Positions 10,949-12,273 of a stretch of DNA of 12,273 bases are shown here, in pieces (positions within the stretch are counted from its first letter, which is position 1; each line of letters begins with the position of its first letter). Below the pieces are notes generated by a model. The model worked only from the letters and a program-made list of their open reading frames with translations, was not told where the DNA came from and ran no database searches. The stretch spans positions 1 through 12,273 of the forward strand of contig CAYFPZ010000004.1 of the NCBI GenBank assembly GCA_964345105.1, read 5' to 3'. Origin of the DNA: DG-33 sp964345105. Lineage in GTDB: Archaea; Hadarchaeota; Hadarchaeia; Hadarchaeales; Hadarchaeaceae. The translations under genes were made by a program, and so were the position numbers.

Positions 10949-11535
10949 GCTGTTTCCTCCTTAGGTTGCGCTTCGGCTCCCTCCTCAACCTCCTCGGGTC
11001 GGGTTTCCACCCTCTCCTCAATGATAGGTTCGGCCGCTGGGGCTTCGGGCTTTGGTTGAACCTTAAAAGATGAACCTTCTACGTAAACGATCACGCCCTC
11101 CTCCTCGAGAGGTACCAAGTAGCTCGGCACGCTGACTTGTTTGCCTGCGATAGCTATATGGCCATGAAGCACAAGCTGTCGTGCCTGCTGTGGCGTTCGA
11201 GCCAGACCTTTGCGATGGATAATAGTTTGGAGACGGCGCTCAAGCAGGTTCTCGATGTTCAAGCCGAGCACGTCATCCAACGTCGCACCCTCACCCACGA
11301 GCCCAAGGTGGCGGAGCCGCGCTAGAAGCTGTTTGGTCTCGAGTTCCGCTTGTGGGCCCGAGGCGGTGAGCAGGTGACGAGCTTGCCGCCTGAAGTTTCT
11401 GAGCAGGGTCTGGGTTCGCCATATCTCCTCTTTTCGGCGGAGCCCGTATTGGCGGAGGAGTTTGTCCTCGGCGCCCGACCGCTCTTTTTCCCAAGGATGT
11501 AAGGGCCTGAGATATTTCTTTCGCTGACGCTTCAT
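10945..11535 (-). CDS. rps4: 30S ribosomal protein S4
   Basis: A 196-residue archaeal uS4, a primary 16S rRNA-binding protein at the mRNA entry side. The N-terminal region has KYLRPLHPWEKERSGAEDKL (8-27) and RRKEEIWRTQTLLRNFRR (33-50); the S4 RNA-binding domain covers about 105-160, with RRLQTIIHRKGLA and ARQLVLHGHIAIAGKQVSVP. An acidic, proline-rich tail (about 161-196, many E and P residues) extends past the S4 fold. The ATG (11533-11535) overlaps the rps13 TGA as ATGA. Confidence 0.97.
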   Translation of the reverse strand: MKRQRKKYLRPLHPWEKERSGAEDKLLRQYGLRRKEEIWRTQTLLRNFRRQARHLLTASGPQAELETKQLLARLRHLGLVGEGATLDDVLGLNIENLLERRLQTIIHRKGLARTPQQARQLVLHGHIAIAGKQVSVPSYLVPLEEEGVIVYVEGSSFKVQPKPEAPAAEPIIEERVETRPEEVEEGAEAQPKEETA

Positions 11536-12080
11536 TCTTCCTTCTCCTCTTCTTTCTTCTCCACTTCTTTCGTTAACCCTTCTTTTTTCTCCCGCCTGCC
11601 CCTCCCGACTTTCGCGGCTTCCTCGCGTATGCGGACTTCCTTGCGCTTCACCCCTACTACTAGGCCCTTGCGGCCAGTAGTGCGTGTTCGCTGCCCTCGC
11701 ACGGGCAGACCAAGCTCATGTCTAATGCCTCGGCGACTTCGAATTCTACGCTCGCGCCCGATGTCGGCGCGCGTCGCCATCGCCACATTCGCACCCAAGA
11801 GGTGGAGATCCTTGCCAGTATCGTAATCCTTTCGACGATTGAGCATCCAGCTCGGGATCCCGTGCTCGGCCGGGTTTTTTAAGACCTGCTCGAGGCGTTC
11901 CACCTGCTCTTTGTTCAAGTTGCCAAGCTTCGTGAATGGGTCGATATCTGCGGCATAAGCGACAGCTCGGGCAAAGGTCGAACTCACGCCCTTCAGATCA
12001 GCTAGCGCTAACTGGGTCTGCTTCTCGCCAGTCAGGTCCTTCCCCGCAAGCCGCACGATATGTTTGAATTCTTCTGGCAT
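11532..12080 (-). CDS. rps13: 30S ribosomal protein S13
   Basis: An archaeal uS13, located in the small-subunit head and contacting P-site tRNA and the large subunit. From the chosen start it has 182 residues. MPEEFKHIVRLAGKDLTGEK opens the protein; GVSSTFARAVAYAADID forms the conserved helix-two-turn-helix, then WMLNRRKDYDTGKDLHLLG, and RRIRSRRGIRHELGLPVRGQ with RTRTTGRKG near the C-terminus. A charged EK-rich tail of about 25 residues follows. I chose ATG at 12078-12080 because GGCGA lies about 5 bases before it and typical archaeal S13 starts close to EFKHI. TTG at 12090-12092 would add 4 residues. It is the first protein gene of the operon, 61 bases after tRNA-Ser. Confidence 0.96.
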   Translation of the reverse strand: MPEEFKHIVRLAGKDLTGEKQTQLALADLKGVSSTFARAVAYAADIDPFTKLGNLNKEQVERLEQVLKNPAEHGIPSWMLNRRKDYDTGKDLHLLGANVAMATRADIGRERRIRSRRGIRHELGLPVRGQRTRTTGRKGLVVGVKRKEVRIREEAAKVGRGRREKKEGLTKEVEKKEEEKEE

Positions 12081-12141
12081 TCGAATCGCCAACTAGGTCT
12101 TTCTTAAATTCGTTGAGGAGCTTATTAAGACGTTCGAAAGG

Positions 12142-12229
12142 TGGCGCCGGGGAGGGGATTCGAACCCCTGCGGCCCAAAGGACCACAGGTTCTCCAAACC
12201 TGCGCCTTACCTGGCTAGGCTACCCCGGC
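12142..12229 (-). tRNA. tRNA-Ser(GGA), no intron
   Basis: On the minus strand, acceptor GCCGGGG (12229-12223) pairs with CCCCGGC, discriminator G is at 12145 and CCA is encoded at 12144-12142. The anticodon arm is CAGGT-TTGGAGA-ACCTG with anticodon GGA. The long variable arm (GGTCC-TTT-GGGCC) and the T-arm AGGGG-TTCGAAT-CCCCT are intact. It heads the ribosomal protein cluster and is the only uninterrupted tRNA gene in the window. Confidence 0.95.
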
Positions 12230-12253
12230 AGTCAATCTATCTATAGTTTTGGC

Positions 12254-12263
12254 TCTATAATCA
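12254..12263 (-). promoter_or_regulatory. Probable TATA box for tRNA-Ser / ribosomal operon
   Basis: The minus strand reads GATTATAGAG, centred about 29 bases before the tRNA-Ser first base. It may also serve read-through transcription into rps13. Confidence 0.4.
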
Positions 12264-12273
12264 CTTTCTCGCT

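Noticed and set aside
1..12273. CRISPR arrays, insertion sequences, or duplicated tRNA ends acting as attachment sites
   Set aside because: No spaced direct repeats, transposase frames, terminal inverted repeats or second copies of a tRNA 3' end were found by eye. The similar T-arm sequences are simply the conserved tRNA consensus.

Overview
The window looks archaeal. It carries an archaeal ribosomal/RNA polymerase cluster (rps13-rps4-rps11-rpo3), a tungsten-type aldehyde ferredoxin oxidoreductase, an F420-pathway CofH, an archaeal riboflavin-pathway reductase, a TraB-family protein, and TATA-like boxes about 25-30 bp before several genes. Four of its five tRNA genes are interrupted by very short introns, nine in all. 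AOR plus F420 enzymes suggest an anaerobic, probably thermophilic lineage. I cannot name the phylum; an uncultivated group such as Hadarchaeota or another deep euryarchaeal/TACK lineage would fit.

Layout. 1-309 (+): C-terminal end of a radical-SAM-like protein, convergent with an AOR gene at 306-2111 (-). 2209-3055 (+): tRNA-Gln(UUG), a four-helix membrane protein of unknown role, and tRNA-Gln(CUG). 3061-5744 (-): a same-strand run that reads, in transcription order, tRNA-His, archaeal RibD-type reductase, TraB family, a possible 27-aa membrane peptide, small KH protein, M50 metalloprotease and a stand-alone RAM (Lrp/AsnC effector-binding) protein. 5980-8430 (+): alanine dehydrogenase (ornithine cyclodeaminase family) and cofH, separated by a 339-bp AT-rich gap. 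8567-9544 (+): an AT-rich meso-diaminopimelate dehydrogenase gene that looks imported from bacteria. 9616-12229 (-): tRNA-Ser(GGA), rps13, rps4, rps11, rpo3 and tRNA-Leu(GAG), with ATGA overlaps between the ribosomal protein genes.

How the genes connect. The RibD-type reductase acts early in archaeal riboflavin synthesis, which supplies 5-amino-6-ribitylaminouracil; CofH joins this compound to tyrosine on the way to the F420 chromophore. Alanine dehydrogenase and diaminopimelate dehydrogenase are both amino-acid-forming or amino-acid-degrading oxidoreductases. The TraB/KH/M50 run may concern membrane or protein quality control, but this is inference only.

The most unusual content is the tRNA-Gln pair. 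Removing four inserts (about 21, 20, 20 and 21 nt) from the UUG gene and three (about 20, 16 and 19 nt) from the CUG gene yields two complete 73-nt tRNAs that align position by position. Two intron sites, in the D-loop and the T-loop, are shared by both genes. Four introns in one tRNA gene is at or beyond the most I know of in archaea.
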